Positions 1 through 9,024 of a stretch of DNA of 64,000 nucleotides are shown one piece after another; the stretch's first letter is position 1, and every line of letters begins with the position of its first letter. A program made the position numbers and the translations under genes. Source of the stretch: Rhodospirillaceae bacterium. GTDB taxonomy: Bacteria; Pseudomonadota; Alphaproteobacteria; Rhodospirillales; Casp-alpha2. Below the pieces are notes generated by a model that searched no databases, was not told where the DNA came from, and worked only from the letters and a program-made list of their open reading frames with translations. Where the stretch lies: contig PALN01000066.1 in assembly GCA_002706405.1 (NCBI GenBank), positions 1 through 64,000 of the forward strand, written 5' to 3'.

Positions 1-1
1 G

Positions 2-2254
2 GAAAAGGAACGCATCCTCGAGCGCAGCATCCCTGACATCAAGCGCATCCCCTATTTCTGCGCCGGCTGCCCGCACAACACCTCGACCAACGTGCCCGAA
101 GGCATGGAGGCCGCCGCCGGCATCGGCTGCCATTACATGGCGATCTGGATGCCCGGCCGGCGGACCTCGACCTTCACCCATATGGGGGCCGAGGGGGCCA
201 ACTGGATCGGCCAGGCCCCGTTTACCGAGCGCGAGCATATCTTCGTCAACATCGGCGACGGCACCTATTTCCATTCCGGCATTCTGGCGATCCGCGCCGC
301 CGTCGCGGCCAAGGTCAACGTGACCTACAAGATTCTCTACAACGACGCCGTCGCCATGACCGGCGGCCAGACCATGGACGGGCCGCTCGACCCCGCCCGC
401 ATTTCCCGCCAGGTCCGGGCCGAGGGGGTGGAGCGCGTCGCCGTCGTCACCGACGAGCCCGACAAATACCCGTCCGATACCGAATTCGCCCCCGGCACAA
501 CCATCCATCACCGCGACGACCTGGACCAGGTGCAGCGCGACCTTGCCACCTGGACCGGCGTCTCGGCCCTGATCTATGACCAGACCTGCGCCGCCGAAAA
601 ACGGCGACGTCGCAAGCGCGGCACCTTCCCCGACCCGGCCAAGCGCGTGTTCATCAACGAAGCCGTCTGCGAAGGCTGCGGCGATTGCGGCGTGGTCTCC
701 AACTGCGTCGCCATCGCGCCCAAGGAAACGGACCTGGGCCGCAAGCGCGTCATCGACCAGAACATGTGCAACAAGGACTTCTCCTGCCTGAAGGGCTTCT
801 GTCCGTCCTTCGTCACCGTGCACGACGGCATCCTGGCCAAGGGCAGCCAGCCGGCGGCCGCGGGCGTGACCAGCACCCCCTTCCCGGTCCTGCCCGACCC
901 GGCATTGCCCGCCACCGGCACCGCCTACAACATCTGCGTCACCGGCATCGGCGGCACGGGCGTGGTGACCATTTCGGCCTTGCTCGGCATGGCGGCCCAT
1001 ATCGACCAGAAGGCCGTGACCGTGCTCGACGTCGCCGGCCTGGCGCAGAAGAACGGCGCCGTCTATGCCCATGTCCGCATCGCCGACGACGCCGACGCCC
1101 TCAACGCCGTGCGCATCGCCGCCGGGGGCGCCGACCTCTTGCTCGGCAACGACATGGTGACCTCGGGCGGGATCGAAACGCTCGCCAAGATGGACGCGGA
1201 CCGGGCCCGCGCCGTGGTCAACGCGCGCCGGACCATGACCGCCGAATTCACCAACCTGCCCGACCTGGATTTCCCCGACGACAAGCTGCGCGCCGCCATC
1301 GACGAGGCCACGGGCAAGCGCGCCGATTTCATCGACTTCACCCATCTGGCCCGCCGCCTCATGGGCGACACCATCGCCGCCAACATCATGCTGCTGGGCT
1401 ATGCCTTCCAGAAGGGCACGGTGCCGATCTCGGCCGATGCCATCGAGCGCGCGATCGAACTCAACGGCGTGGCGATCGACTTCAACAAGCAGGCCTTCAC
1501 CTGGGGCCGCCGCGCCGCCTTCGATCCGGCGGCGATCGAAAAACTCGCCGGCACGCCGGACGCGCCAGAGGACACGGCCTTCGACCTCGACGCCTTCATC
1601 CAACGGCGCGTGGCCGACCTCACCGCCTATCAGAACGCGGCCTATGCGGCGCGTTATACGGCCCTGGTCGAGAAGGTGCGGAAGGCCGAAACGGCTCTCG
1701 GCACCGGCGCGCCAAAGGAAGGTGGGGACCTGACCGAGGCCGTCGCCCGGTCGTTCTTCAAGCTGATGGCCTATAAGGACGAATACGAGGTCGCGCGGCT
1801 ATATTCCGCGCCCGAATTCCGCCGCGCCCTGCGCCAAACCTTCCGCAGCCACAAGAAGCTGACCGTCCACCTGGCCCCGCCGCTCGGCAGCGCCAAGGAC
1901 GCCCGCACCGGCCACCTCCAGAAACGCGAATTCGGCCCCTGGATGTTCACGGCCTTCCGCCTGCTCGCCCCCTTGAAGGGCCTGCGCGGCACGGCCTTCG
2001 ATCCCTTCGGGCGCACGGCCGAGCGCAAGATGGAACGCGCCCTGATCGCCGAGTACGAGGCAACCATCGACACCCTGCTCGCCGGCCTGACGGCGGACAA
2101 CCTCCCCCTCGCCACGGAAATCGCGGCCCTCCCGCAATCCATGCGCGGCTTCGGTCACATCAAGATGGCGAACGTGGAAAAAGCAAAGGCCCGCGAAGCG
2201 GACCTGCTGGTCGGGTTCAAGGACTCGAAGAAGGCGGCGGTGGCGGCGGAGTGA
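2..2254 (+). CDS. Indolepyruvate:ferredoxin oxidoreductase, fused form (5' truncated)
   Basis: C-terminal ~750 residues of the fused enzyme that oxidatively decarboxylates aryl pyruvates to aryl-acetyl-CoA with ferredoxin as acceptor (aromatic amino acid breakdown, cytoplasm). The reading frame is open from base 2, so the gene begins outside the window. Seen in order: the FCAGCPHNTST motif of the TPP-binding region; a GDGTYFHSG diphosphate-binding segment; a Cys-rich stretch (CEGCGDC, then NKDFSCLKGFCP) for a 4Fe-4S cluster at about nt 667-800; a gamma-type domain starting GIGGTGVVT; and a long alpha-helical C-terminus of the DUF6537 type. Fused enzymes of this family have about 1150 residues, so roughly a third is missing at the edge. 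No frameshift is seen. Family assignment is firm; substrate preference is inferred. Confidence 0.93.
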   Translation, partial: EKERILERSIPDIKRIPYFCAGCPHNTSTNVPEGMEAAAGIGCHYMAIWMPGRRTSTFTHMGAEGANWIGQAPFTEREHIFVNIGDGTYFHSGILAIRAAVAAKVNVTYKILYNDAVAMTGGQTMDGPLDPARISRQVRAEGVERVAVVTDEPDKYPSDTEFAPGTTIHHRDDLDQVQRDLATWTGVSALIYDQTCAAEKRRRRKRGTFPDPAKRVFINEAVCEGCGDCGVVSNCVAIAPKETDLGRKRVIDQNMCNKDFSCLKGFCPSFVTVHDGILAKGSQPAAAGVTSTPFPVLPDPALPATGTAYNICVTGIGGTGVVTISALLGMAAHIDQKAVTVLDVAGLAQKNGAVYAHVRIADDADALNAVRIAAGGADLLLGNDMVTSGGIETLAKMDADRARAVVNARRTMTAEFTNLPDLDFPDDKLRAAIDEATGKRADFIDFTHLARRLMGDTIAANIMLLGYAFQKGTVPISADAIERAIELNGVAIDFNKQAFTWGRRAAFDPAAIEKLAGTPDAPEDTAFDLDAFIQRRVADLTAYQNAAYAARYTALVEKVRKAETALGTGAPKEGGDLTEAVARSFFKLMAYKDEYEVARLYSAPEFRRALRQTFRSHKKLTVHLAPPLGSAKDARTGHLQKREFGPWMFTAFRLLAPLKGLRGTAFDPFGRTAERKMERALIAEYEATIDTLLAGLTADNLPLATEIAALPQSMRGFGHIKMANVEKAKAREADLLVGFKDSKKAAVAAE

Positions 2255-2294
2255 ACTCAGCCCAAACAGGTTGAGCAGATAAGGTCACGTTCAC

Positions 2295-3227
2295 ATGTTT
2301 AGACGTCGCCAGGATGCCTGGGAAGACGACTACCGCATGAGACGGTATTTAGCCAATGCCTCCGATGCAGCCGTAGCCCAACGGTTCCGGGACTTATTGT
2401 TTAATTATCACAATGTCACTGCAGAAGGTCGGCTCGGCATCGTCAATGACCGCGGAGAACGTCTGAAGTGGTTGGCATTGCTCACCCACATTCTCCAAGA
2501 GTTCAATATGCGCGGGGGTATTCCGGAGGATGCTACTTCTAGAGACGATCTGCCTTTTATCACCTTTCCAAAAGTCCCTAAGGGTTTCCAAATTCTCAAA
2601 GGCGCAACGCTGCCCGATCGAACACTGATTAAGCTCGGTAAAAGCGAACATATGAGGGAGATGTTTTTCGAAGGGAGAATTCGCATCTCCGCTGCCTCAT
2701 CATACGCTGACCCCTCACTCAACCACGCCATTAATGATGACGAACTCTCGATTTTTACGCTTGCATTAAGGGATGAAACGACAGTTCGGATCCTGGATAA
2801 GAAGACGGGCAAGCCAGGGCCAATCATTCCACTGCTCGATGACGTAATGGTGACGGAGTCGGTGTACGATTTCTATGTTTACTGTATGTCTGACAAATAT
2901 GATTACCGCCTGGTAGATGACTTTGAAGCATCCGCTATGGTGGTTGTTCACGACTGCGGGACCTTCAGCAGAAAACTCTCCAGAGCGATCAGAGAACAGT
3001 TAGGTGACGACTACACCTACATGTGGATTCCCGTCTATTACGTTGACCCTTATAACTTTGATCACACACGTCTTTCGGGACATTTCAGCAAGCATTTTCG
3101 ATTCAGCTATCAGCACGAGCATCGATTTTTGATGGTCCCAAAAGACAATAGAACAGAGCCATTGCCACCGTTCTTCGTCAACATCGGCTCCCTGACTGAT
3201 GTCGCAACGTTGTATATTTTAGAATAA
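2295..3227 (+). CDS. Orphan protein with DUF2971-like layout, AT-rich
   Basis: 310 aa, no signal peptide or membrane segment; a short AAGG precedes the ATG. Not confidently recognised. From residue ~115 the order of motifs resembles DUF2971 proteins: a segment read as 'few residues remain at the end of a ligand' (KLGKSEHMREMFFEGRIR), ISAASSYADPSLN followed by a DDE, a central VYCMSDKY, a VYYVDPYNF strand and a late YQHEHRF. This is resemblance by eye, not a search result. Base composition is near 48% GC, far below the flanking genes, with many A/T-ending codons, which suggests horizontal acquisition. It lies between the indolepyruvate oxidoreductase gene and an AEC-transporter remnant and has no operon partner. 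Proteins of this type often occur as cargo in defence or mobile regions; that role is inference only. Confidence 0.7.
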   Translation: MFRRRQDAWEDDYRMRRYLANASDAAVAQRFRDLLFNYHNVTAEGRLGIVNDRGERLKWLALLTHILQEFNMRGGIPEDATSRDDLPFITFPKVPKGFQILKGATLPDRTLIKLGKSEHMREMFFEGRIRISAASSYADPSLNHAINDDELSIFTLALRDETTVRILDKKTGKPGPIIPLLDDVMVTESVYDFYVYCMSDKYDYRLVDDFEASAMVVVHDCGTFSRKLSRAIREQLGDDYTYMWIPVYYVDPYNFDHTRLSGHFSKHFRFSYQHEHRFLMVPKDNRTEPLPPFFVNIGSLTDVATLYILE

Positions 3228-3644
3228 TCAACTAACCAAAGATGCGGCAATCTAACACCAGCAATCGACCGATCATGTCTGGCCTTAAACATCGGGAAAT
3301 TGAAATTTCGATTGCAGCCCCTTCGCTCCCCTACATCGCAAACACCAACAGAGACGGCAACGTCGCGAAGGACCTGACGGTCGAGAGAACGACCGTCCCC
3401 GCTGCCTTCTCGGGCTAATTGCCCCAGCCTTCTGCGAACATAACGTTGACCACTGCGGCGGGCATGGCGCCACACGCCGTCCCGGCTCCCCCAGTTTCCG
3501 CCCAATCGCCCCCTTGCGGGACGTTCGTCGGATATAGCTGCAATTCGTCGGTTTCACGTTGGTGGCGCTGAAACGAGGCCCTTACCGTCGCCCCTAATCC
3601 GGGTGCGCGTCCCGGGAAACAGCAAACAGCATCGATGGGTGAAC
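3228..3644. other. Intergenic stretch carrying a gene remnant
   Basis: About 415 bp without an intact gene. The first 100 bp are AT-rich like the upstream orphan gene, the middle holds the decayed AEC-transporter tail, and the last 170 bp return to high GC and must contain the promoter of the tectonin-repeat gene. No clear -35/-10 pair was recognised. Confidence 0.6.
3331..3470 (-). pseudogene. Remnant of the 3' end of an AEC-family transporter gene
   Basis: Read on the minus strand, this 140-bp stretch aligns without a net gap to the last 140 bp of the intact AEC gene at 8092-8231. In translation about 29 of 45 aligned residues are identical, including AMP..AV.N near the start, SFATLP near the end and the terminal Met-stop. 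A glutamine codon of the intact gene is a TAG stop here, and the similarity ends upstream of AMP, so only the last helix and a half survives. At this level of divergence it is more likely the remains of a paralogous transporter than a fresh copy. Its left neighbour is the AT-rich orphan gene, so an insertion or deletion may have destroyed the rest. Confidence 0.75.
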
Positions 3645-6600
3645 ATGAACATGTTGCGCGTTCTGGCGATTTCCCTGGCCGTCGCCTTGGCCGGGTTGGC
3701 CGTTGGTCCCACCGCCGCCCAGGCGGAAGCCATCTGCGGCGGCGTCGGCAAAGACGGCAAGTTGACGGCGCCCTGCGCCTGGACGGCGGCCAAGAAGGTC
3801 GGCAGGCCGAAATCCACCTGCCCGGCCAATTCCTTTGCCGACATCGGCGAGGCGACCTACGGCTGCTGGCGCTGCCCCAGCGGCTACGCGCGCGGCACGG
3901 CCGCCGTCAACACACCGGAAGCCTGCTTCAAGTTCGCCGGCGATAAGCCGATCTTCAGCGATTACAAACCGGCCAAGAAGCTGGCGTCGACCACGGCCTG
4001 TCCGGCCGGCAGCTTTTTCGATCCCCGCAACAAGGGCGAATGCTGGAAATGCCCGGCCGGTTTCGGGCGCAACCTGAACGCCGTCAATGAATCCAATTCC
4101 TGTTCCCGGCTTAACGTCGACGTCACCAAGGCGCAGATCATCGAATACCGGGCGGCCAGTTTCGTATCCGCCGCCTGCGGCGAAAAGAACGGCTTCTGGG
4201 ACCCCATCAACGGCGGGACCTGCTGGCAGTGCCCGACAGGCTACGAGCGCACGATCTTCCCCGCCGTCACCACCAACAAGGCCTGCGGCCGCCGCGTGGT
4301 GGATTTGAAACCGGCGACCAAGGCGTCCGGCTTCGGCTGCAAGGTCCACGGCATGGATGCCTTCTGGGACCCCATCGCCGGCGGCAGCTGCTGGGTCTGC
4401 CCCAAGGGGGCGCAGCGCACCGCCGCACCGGTCAACAGCCCCCAGGCCTGTCAGCCCGAAGCCTTTAAATGGAAGGCCGCCGATTTCTTCAATCCGGGCC
4501 TGTTCGGCTTCGACGGCGCGGCCGAGGTGGCGCTCAAGCTGATCCAGCAGCGCCGCGCCATCGAACAGGCGGCGGTCAATCAGGGGGCGAAAATCGGCCT
4601 GTCGGCAAGCGACGCCAAGCGCCAGGCCTGGGAAGACATCAAGACCGATCCGACCCAGAACCTGCCCCTGGTGACGGCGGTGCTGGACCACATCCTCAAC
4701 ATGGCGATCGACGGCCGCGTGCCGGCCGGCAGCCCCGAAGCGCGCCTGATCGCCGGCTTCGAGAAGTACATTCAGAACCGGCGCATTTTCGCCGCCCAGG
4801 AAGCCCTCAATGCCTATGACAACTGGGCCAAGGCGCAGCAGATGATCCTGGCCGAGCGGCACAAGACCGCCGGCGCCTTCGGCGGCGCGCCGGCGATGGT
4901 GGGCTTGTTTTCCGACCAGACTCCCATGCCCCCCGACTTCACCCAACGGGTCGCCGGCGCCATCCTGACGGGGGCCGCGACCTCGTCGTCGGTGCTGGCC
5001 GGCTTCGCGGCCAACGTGATCTCAACCGGCAGCAGCGGCGACACCCCGGCGATGGCCCTGGCGAGAAAGGTTTTCATCCACCGGACCAAGAGCGCCCTGC
5101 CCGATTCTTTCGACGACGCGCTGGGGATTGCCGATGACGTTGCCAAGGCGGCGAAGAACCTGGCCAATACGGGCAAGGCGGGCCTGAAATTCGGCCTCAC
5201 GAACCTCAAACTGGGCAGCGCCCTGATTTCCTCGGTGGGCCCCCAGCTCGTCATTCAGGTCGCCACCATGGTGCTGCAGGCGGAACTGGAAAAGAACCTG
5301 GCCAAGGCCGATGCCCGGCCCAAGCTGGAACGTCTGCTGATCCAGGCCAAGTCGGACCCCACGAACCTCAAGCGGCTGTCGCAGAACAAGGATAAGGCCG
5401 GGGAAATTCACACCTTCTGGGCCATGGCCGTGAGCGGCGAAATCGGCCCGAACGCGAAGGCGCTGGCGGATATCCGCGCGGCGGTCGACAAGGCCCTCAC
5501 CCCCCATACCTTTGATCCCTCCCTGGCTCGCTGGTACGGCCTGCCGGGCACGGCCGACGCCATCGGTGCCGGCGCCAACGGCGAGGTCTGGCACGTCGGC
5601 GGCGGCGGATCGCTGTACCGCATCATCGCCGAAAAAGACGCCAAGTGGCAAAAGGTCGCCGACGGCGGCGTCGCCCAGGTCGCGCCCATGGACCGGCCCG
5701 GCGCCGCGTTCCTGTTGATGGCCGACGGCTCCATGCGCTTGATCGTGGCCGGGCGCATGACCCGAATCGACGGCAAGGCCTATGACATCGCCTATGGCGG
5801 CGGCGTGAAATGGCATATCGGCGGCAACAACTCCATCTACCGCAGCACCGGCAAAGGCTGGCAGCGGGTTGCCGGAACGGCCAAGCACATCGCCGCCGGC
5901 CCGGACGGCAACGCCTGGGTGGTCGGCAAGGACGATAAAATCTACCGCTACGCCGGCGGGTCCTGGACGATCGTGCCCGGCACGGCCCATGACATCGCCG
6001 TCGGCCCCGGCGGGGTCGTCTGGCACGTGGGCGGGAAGAACACGCTGTACCGCCTGATCGCCGACGGCAAATGGAAGAAGATGAACGCCGGCAACATCGC
6101 CAACATCGCCGCCGGGCCGGACGGCAGCCTGTGGGCGCGGCGGTCCAACGGCCAGATCGTCGCCTACAGCCCGTTCCGCCCGCCCCTGGCCGAACCGGGC
6201 ATGGTGACGGACACCACCACCACGAAGGACATCGGCGACGGCATCACCGTGACCTCGATCATCGTCGGTGATCCCACGATCACAACCTATGGTCCAACAA
6301 CAGGGGTCACATCGAACAAGCCCAAAAGCTGGAGCAACATCCCCGGCCGGGCCAGCGACATCAGCGTCAGCCCGGTGGGCGATGTCTGGCACGTCGGCGG
6401 CGGCGGATCGCTGTATGTGATGACCGACGGCAAAGGGTCTTGGAAACAGATGGCGAAAAGCGGGGTCGCCCGGGTCGCCGCTTCCGCCACGTCCGGTCGG
6501 GCCTTCGTGCTGATGACCAGCGGAAAGATGCGCGAAGTCGCCGGCGGCAAGTGGCGCGACGTGCCCGGCTGGGCCAGCGACATCGCGGTCAGCCCCGACG

Positions 6601-6974
6601 GCCGCAAATGGCATGTCGGCGGCAGCGGGTCGGTCTATCACGATTCGCCCAAGGGCTGGCAACGCGTCGACGGCATCATCGCCCGCATCGCCGGCGCCAA
6701 GGGCGGGCGGGCCTGGGCCGTCGGCACCAACAAGCGCCTCTTTCGGTTCCAGGGCGGAAAGTGGGCGGGCGTCCCCGGCGAGGCCAAGGAAATCGCCGTC
6801 GGCGGCGACGGGTCCGTGTGGCATATCGGCGGCTCTGACACGCTGTACCGGCTGACCAAGGGCGACAAATGGGAAGGCGTCGATGCCCAAGGCAAGGTCG
6901 CGGCCCTATCCGTCGGTGCCGACGGCGCGATCTGGGTCGTGCGCCCGGACGGATCGATGGCGGCCTATCGGTGA
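3645..6974 (+). CDS. Secreted protein with four Cys-rich repeats and twelve tectonin-type repeats
   Basis: 1109 aa from the ATG at 3645; an upstream GTG at 3603 is in frame, but the Met-Asn-Met start sits directly before a clear signal peptide (LRVLAISLAVALAGLAVG, cleavage after AQA). Residues ~25-285 hold four repeats of about 55 residues with the pattern C..(G/A)..FWDP...G.CW.CP.G..R....VN....C. A helical region without recognised family follows (~290-620). The C-terminus has twelve ~36-residue tectonin-like repeats (pattern W..VPG.A.DIAVGPDG.VWHVGG...LYR), first set ~627-880, second set ~895-1109. The two sets match repeat for repeat, as expected from duplication of a six-bladed propeller. 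Such propellers bind carbohydrate or lipid A in tachylectins and tectonins; a surface-binding role outside the cytoplasm is inferred. Confidence 0.8.
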   Translation: MNMLRVLAISLAVALAGLAVGPTAAQAEAICGGVGKDGKLTAPCAWTAAKKVGRPKSTCPANSFADIGEATYGCWRCPSGYARGTAAVNTPEACFKFAGDKPIFSDYKPAKKLASTTACPAGSFFDPRNKGECWKCPAGFGRNLNAVNESNSCSRLNVDVTKAQIIEYRAASFVSAACGEKNGFWDPINGGTCWQCPTGYERTIFPAVTTNKACGRRVVDLKPATKASGFGCKVHGMDAFWDPIAGGSCWVCPKGAQRTAAPVNSPQACQPEAFKWKAADFFNPGLFGFDGAAEVALKLIQQRRAIEQAAVNQGAKIGLSASDAKRQAWEDIKTDPTQNLPLVTAVLDHILNMAIDGRVPAGSPEARLIAGFEKYIQNRRIFAAQEALNAYDNWAKAQQMILAERHKTAGAFGGAPAMVGLFSDQTPMPPDFTQRVAGAILTGAATSSSVLAGFAANVISTGSSGDTPAMALARKVFIHRTKSALPDSFDDALGIADDVAKAAKNLANTGKAGLKFGLTNLKLGSALISSVGPQLVIQVATMVLQAELEKNLAKADARPKLERLLIQAKSDPTNLKRLSQNKDKAGEIHTFWAMAVSGEIGPNAKALADIRAAVDKALTPHTFDPSLARWYGLPGTADAIGAGANGEVWHVGGGGSLYRIIAEKDAKWQKVADGGVAQVAPMDRPGAAFLLMADGSMRLIVAGRMTRIDGKAYDIAYGGGVKWHIGGNNSIYRSTGKGWQRVAGTAKHIAAGPDGNAWVVGKDDKIYRYAGGSWTIVPGTAHDIAVGPGGVVWHVGGKNTLYRLIADGKWKKMNAGNIANIAAGPDGSLWARRSNGQIVAYSPFRPPLAEPGMVTDTTTTKDIGDGITVTSIIVGDPTITTYGPTTGVTSNKPKSWSNIPGRASDISVSPVGDVWHVGGGGSLYVMTDGKGSWKQMAKSGVARVAASATSGRAFVLMTSGKMREVAGGKWRDVPGWASDIAVSPDGRKWHVGGSGSVYHDSPKGWQRVDGIIARIAGAKGGRAWAVGTNKRLFRFQGGKWAGVPGEAKEIAVGGDGSVWHIGGSDTLYRLTKGDKWEGVDAQGKVAALSVGADGAIWVVRPDGSMAAYR

Positions 6975-7025
6975 GTTGGGGCGACTCCCCCGCCCCTTCC
7001 CATCCGCGAACAGGATTGTCTATAA

Positions 7026-7044
7026 CTCCGGAAAAGTTCCGGAG
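7026..7044. promoter_or_regulatory. Perfect 8-bp inverted repeat upstream of the LytTR regulator
   Basis: CTCCGGAA-AAG-TTCCGGAG, 59 bp before the chosen ATG of the GAF-LytTR gene and 52 bp after the stop of the tectonin-repeat gene. A TATAAC just upstream could be a -10 element. There is no T-run, so it is more likely an operator or RNA hairpin than a terminator. LytTR proteins usually bind direct repeats, so self-regulation is not implied. Confidence 0.4.
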
Positions 7045-7102
7045 ACGGCGCCACCCTGCCCGTATCCAGGATGCAGACGCAAGCTGGGGGGACGACGACG
7101 GC

Positions 7103-8074
7103 ATGGTGATTGCGTCGGGCACAGACAACACGATCAATCCGCTGCATGAAACCGACTATCCCGGCATGGACGTTTGGCCGGCGCTGGGCGATCTGCCGGC
7201 CGGTACCGCCGGGTCGGGGGATTGCGTCCTTGCCGTCGCCAAGGAACTTTTGCGCGGGCCCATTGAGCAGACGGCGCTGCGTGCCCTGGAACTGATCGGG
7301 CGCCGGTTCGACGCCGACCGGGCCTGGACCGTCCGCTACAACGCCAATCTGTCTGCCTTCCGGGATACCGACGAATGGTGCCGCGGCGGGGTGACGACCC
7401 ACAACGTCGACAATCTGGATATTCCCAGCACGGCGCTCGGCGAGATGCACCGGTTGATGCGCGGCGGCCATCCCGTCGTCGTGCACGATGTCGACGCCAT
7501 GCCGAAATCCATGCGCAGCCTGCAAACCAAATTGCAGCTGCAGGACACGAAAAGCACCGTCGGCATCCCCATGCATTTCGACGGCCGGCTGCGCGGGATC
7601 ATGGGATTGGACATGACCCGGACCCGCTACCGCTGGAGCGCCGACGAGGTGCAGGAACTGTCGCGTCTGTCCGACCTGCTCGCCTGCGCAAATTTCGGCG
7701 CGCGGATCATCGCTGACGCGGGGACCGTCGCCACGGCTCAGGAAGAGTTTCTGTATTTCCAGTCCCTGCGCGGAATCGTCGGCGCCCATATCGGGGATAT
7801 CGTCGCCTGCGAGGCGGAACGCGACAGTACGCGGTTCTTCCTGGCCAACGGCGATCAGGTGCTCGACGCCCGGAACCTGAAATGGTGGGAGAACATCCTG
7901 CCGGAAAGCCATTTCATGCGCGTACACCGCAGCGTCGTGCTGCAAATTCACGCGGTCCAGAAACTGCAGCGGCGCCCGACCGGCCAATGGGTCGCTCATA
8001 TGGACGGATACGATACCCCCTTCAGCGTGTCCCGCACGAAAGTGGTCGTGCTCAGGAACAGGTTGGGCTGCTAG
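7103..8074 (+). CDS. GAF-LytTR transcriptional regulator
   Basis: 323 aa from ATG 7103, preceded by a run of six G about 10 bp upstream; the open frame extends further 5' but overlaps the previous gene. Residues ~35-200 look like a GAF sensor domain (GIPMHFDGRLRGIMGLD is typical of its later strands). Residues ~225-323 are a LytTR DNA-binding domain with the hallmark FMRVHRSVVL near residue 270. There is no receiver domain, so the GAF domain is the probable input and the ligand is unknown. The gene follows the tectonin-repeat gene on the same strand with 128 bp between them, which makes that gene a possible target. It converges with the AEC gene. Confidence 0.82.
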   Translation: MVIASGTDNTINPLHETDYPGMDVWPALGDLPAGTAGSGDCVLAVAKELLRGPIEQTALRALELIGRRFDADRAWTVRYNANLSAFRDTDEWCRGGVTTHNVDNLDIPSTALGEMHRLMRGGHPVVVHDVDAMPKSMRSLQTKLQLQDTKSTVGIPMHFDGRLRGIMGLDMTRTRYRWSADEVQELSRLSDLLACANFGARIIADAGTVATAQEEFLYFQSLRGIVGAHIGDIVACEAERDSTRFFLANGDQVLDARNLKWWENILPESHFMRVHRSVVLQIHAVQKLQRRPTGQWVAHMDGYDTPFSVSRTKVVVLRNRLGC

Positions 8075-8091
8075 CAGCCAGCTTCCCGCCC

Positions 8092-8967
8092 CTACATCAC
8101 AAACGCCAACAAGAACGGCAGGGTCGCGAAGGACAGGACGGTCGAGATCACGACCATGCCCGCGACCTCTTCCGGCTGGTTGTTGTAGCGTTCGGCGAAC
8201 AGGAAGTTGAACACGGCGACGGGCATGGCGCATTGCAGGATCAGCACGCCGCGCGCCACCCCTTCGAAGCCGAACAGTTCCGCCGTTCCCCAGCCGACCA
8301 GAAAGCCGACGCCGAGGCGCATAACCGACAGCAGCACCGCTTGCGGCAGTTTCTTCACGCCGAGGCCCGCCAGCGACACGCCGAGGGTGATGAGCATGAG
8401 CGGCACGGTCAATCCTGAGAGAATGCGCGTGGTGTTGACGATGGGGGCCGGCACGGTCCAGCCCATGACCATGACCACCAGCGCCGCCAGGGTCGCATAA
8501 AGGATCGGCAGGCGCAGCAGGGCGCCGGGCGAGGGCGCCCCCGCCGGCACCGCGACGCCGATGGTGAACAGGCACAGCACGTTGACGGTGAAGTATGCAA
8601 TCGCGAGCGCCAGGCCATGATCGCCGAACGCGAGCAGGCAAAGCGGCAGGCCCATGTTGCCCGTGTTGCCGTAGGCCAGGGCCGAGAGGAAGGCCTTCTG
8701 GCTGAGCTTCATGGCTTTCAGGAACAGGAAGTAGAAAACATAGAACACGACCATGGTGGTGAAGGTCGCCGCCCCCATGGTGAGGAAGGCATCGGCCTCG
8801 ATCTTGGTGTCGATCAGGGTGAAGAACACCAGGCAGGGGGTGCCGATATTGGTGACCAGCGTCGTCACCAGCGACGTGTCGTAGGGGCGGCCCTGCTTGC
8901 GCCAGACATAACCGATGACGGCGCAGGTCAGAACCGGCGCGATGACGGAGAACAGTTGATAGAGCAT
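8092..8967 (-). CDS. AEC-family (auxin efflux carrier type) transporter
   Basis: 291 aa integral membrane protein with about ten hydrophobic segments, of the AEC family that exports small organic acids or amino-acid-like anions in bacteria. Characteristic features are the N-terminal TNIGTPCLVFFTLID segment and the ALAYGNTGNMGLPL motif near residue 100, which forms the crossed-helix substrate region, with a second half ending SFATLPFLL. The length is normal for the family. It lies 57 bp downstream of pyk on the same strand, so the two may be cotranscribed. A decayed relative of its 3' end is present at 3331-3470. The substrate cannot be told from the sequence. Confidence 0.88.
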   Translation of the reverse strand: MLYQLFSVIAPVLTCAVIGYVWRKQGRPYDTSLVTTLVTNIGTPCLVFFTLIDTKIEADAFLTMGAATFTTMVVFYVFYFLFLKAMKLSQKAFLSALAYGNTGNMGLPLCLLAFGDHGLALAIAYFTVNVLCLFTIGVAVPAGAPSPGALLRLPILYATLAALVVMVMGWTVPAPIVNTTRILSGLTVPLMLITLGVSLAGLGVKKLPQAVLLSVMRLGVGFLVGWGTAELFGFEGVARGVLILQCAMPVAVFNFLFAERYNNQPEEVAGMVVISTVLSFATLPFLLAFVM

Positions 8968-9024
8968 GGGGATGGTCGTTTAGGCCTATGGTGAAAGGAA
9001 AGCGGGTCGCGGCGACGGTGCCGG

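Noticed and set aside
3110-3505. Minus-strand open frame of 131 codons after the orphan gene
   Set aside because: It crosses the AEC remnant in the wrong frame; the homologous frame has a stop codon, so this is not a gene.
5022-6890. 622-codon minus-strand frame opposite the tectonin-repeat gene
   Set aside because: Its repeats are only the reverse reading of the real tectonin repeats.
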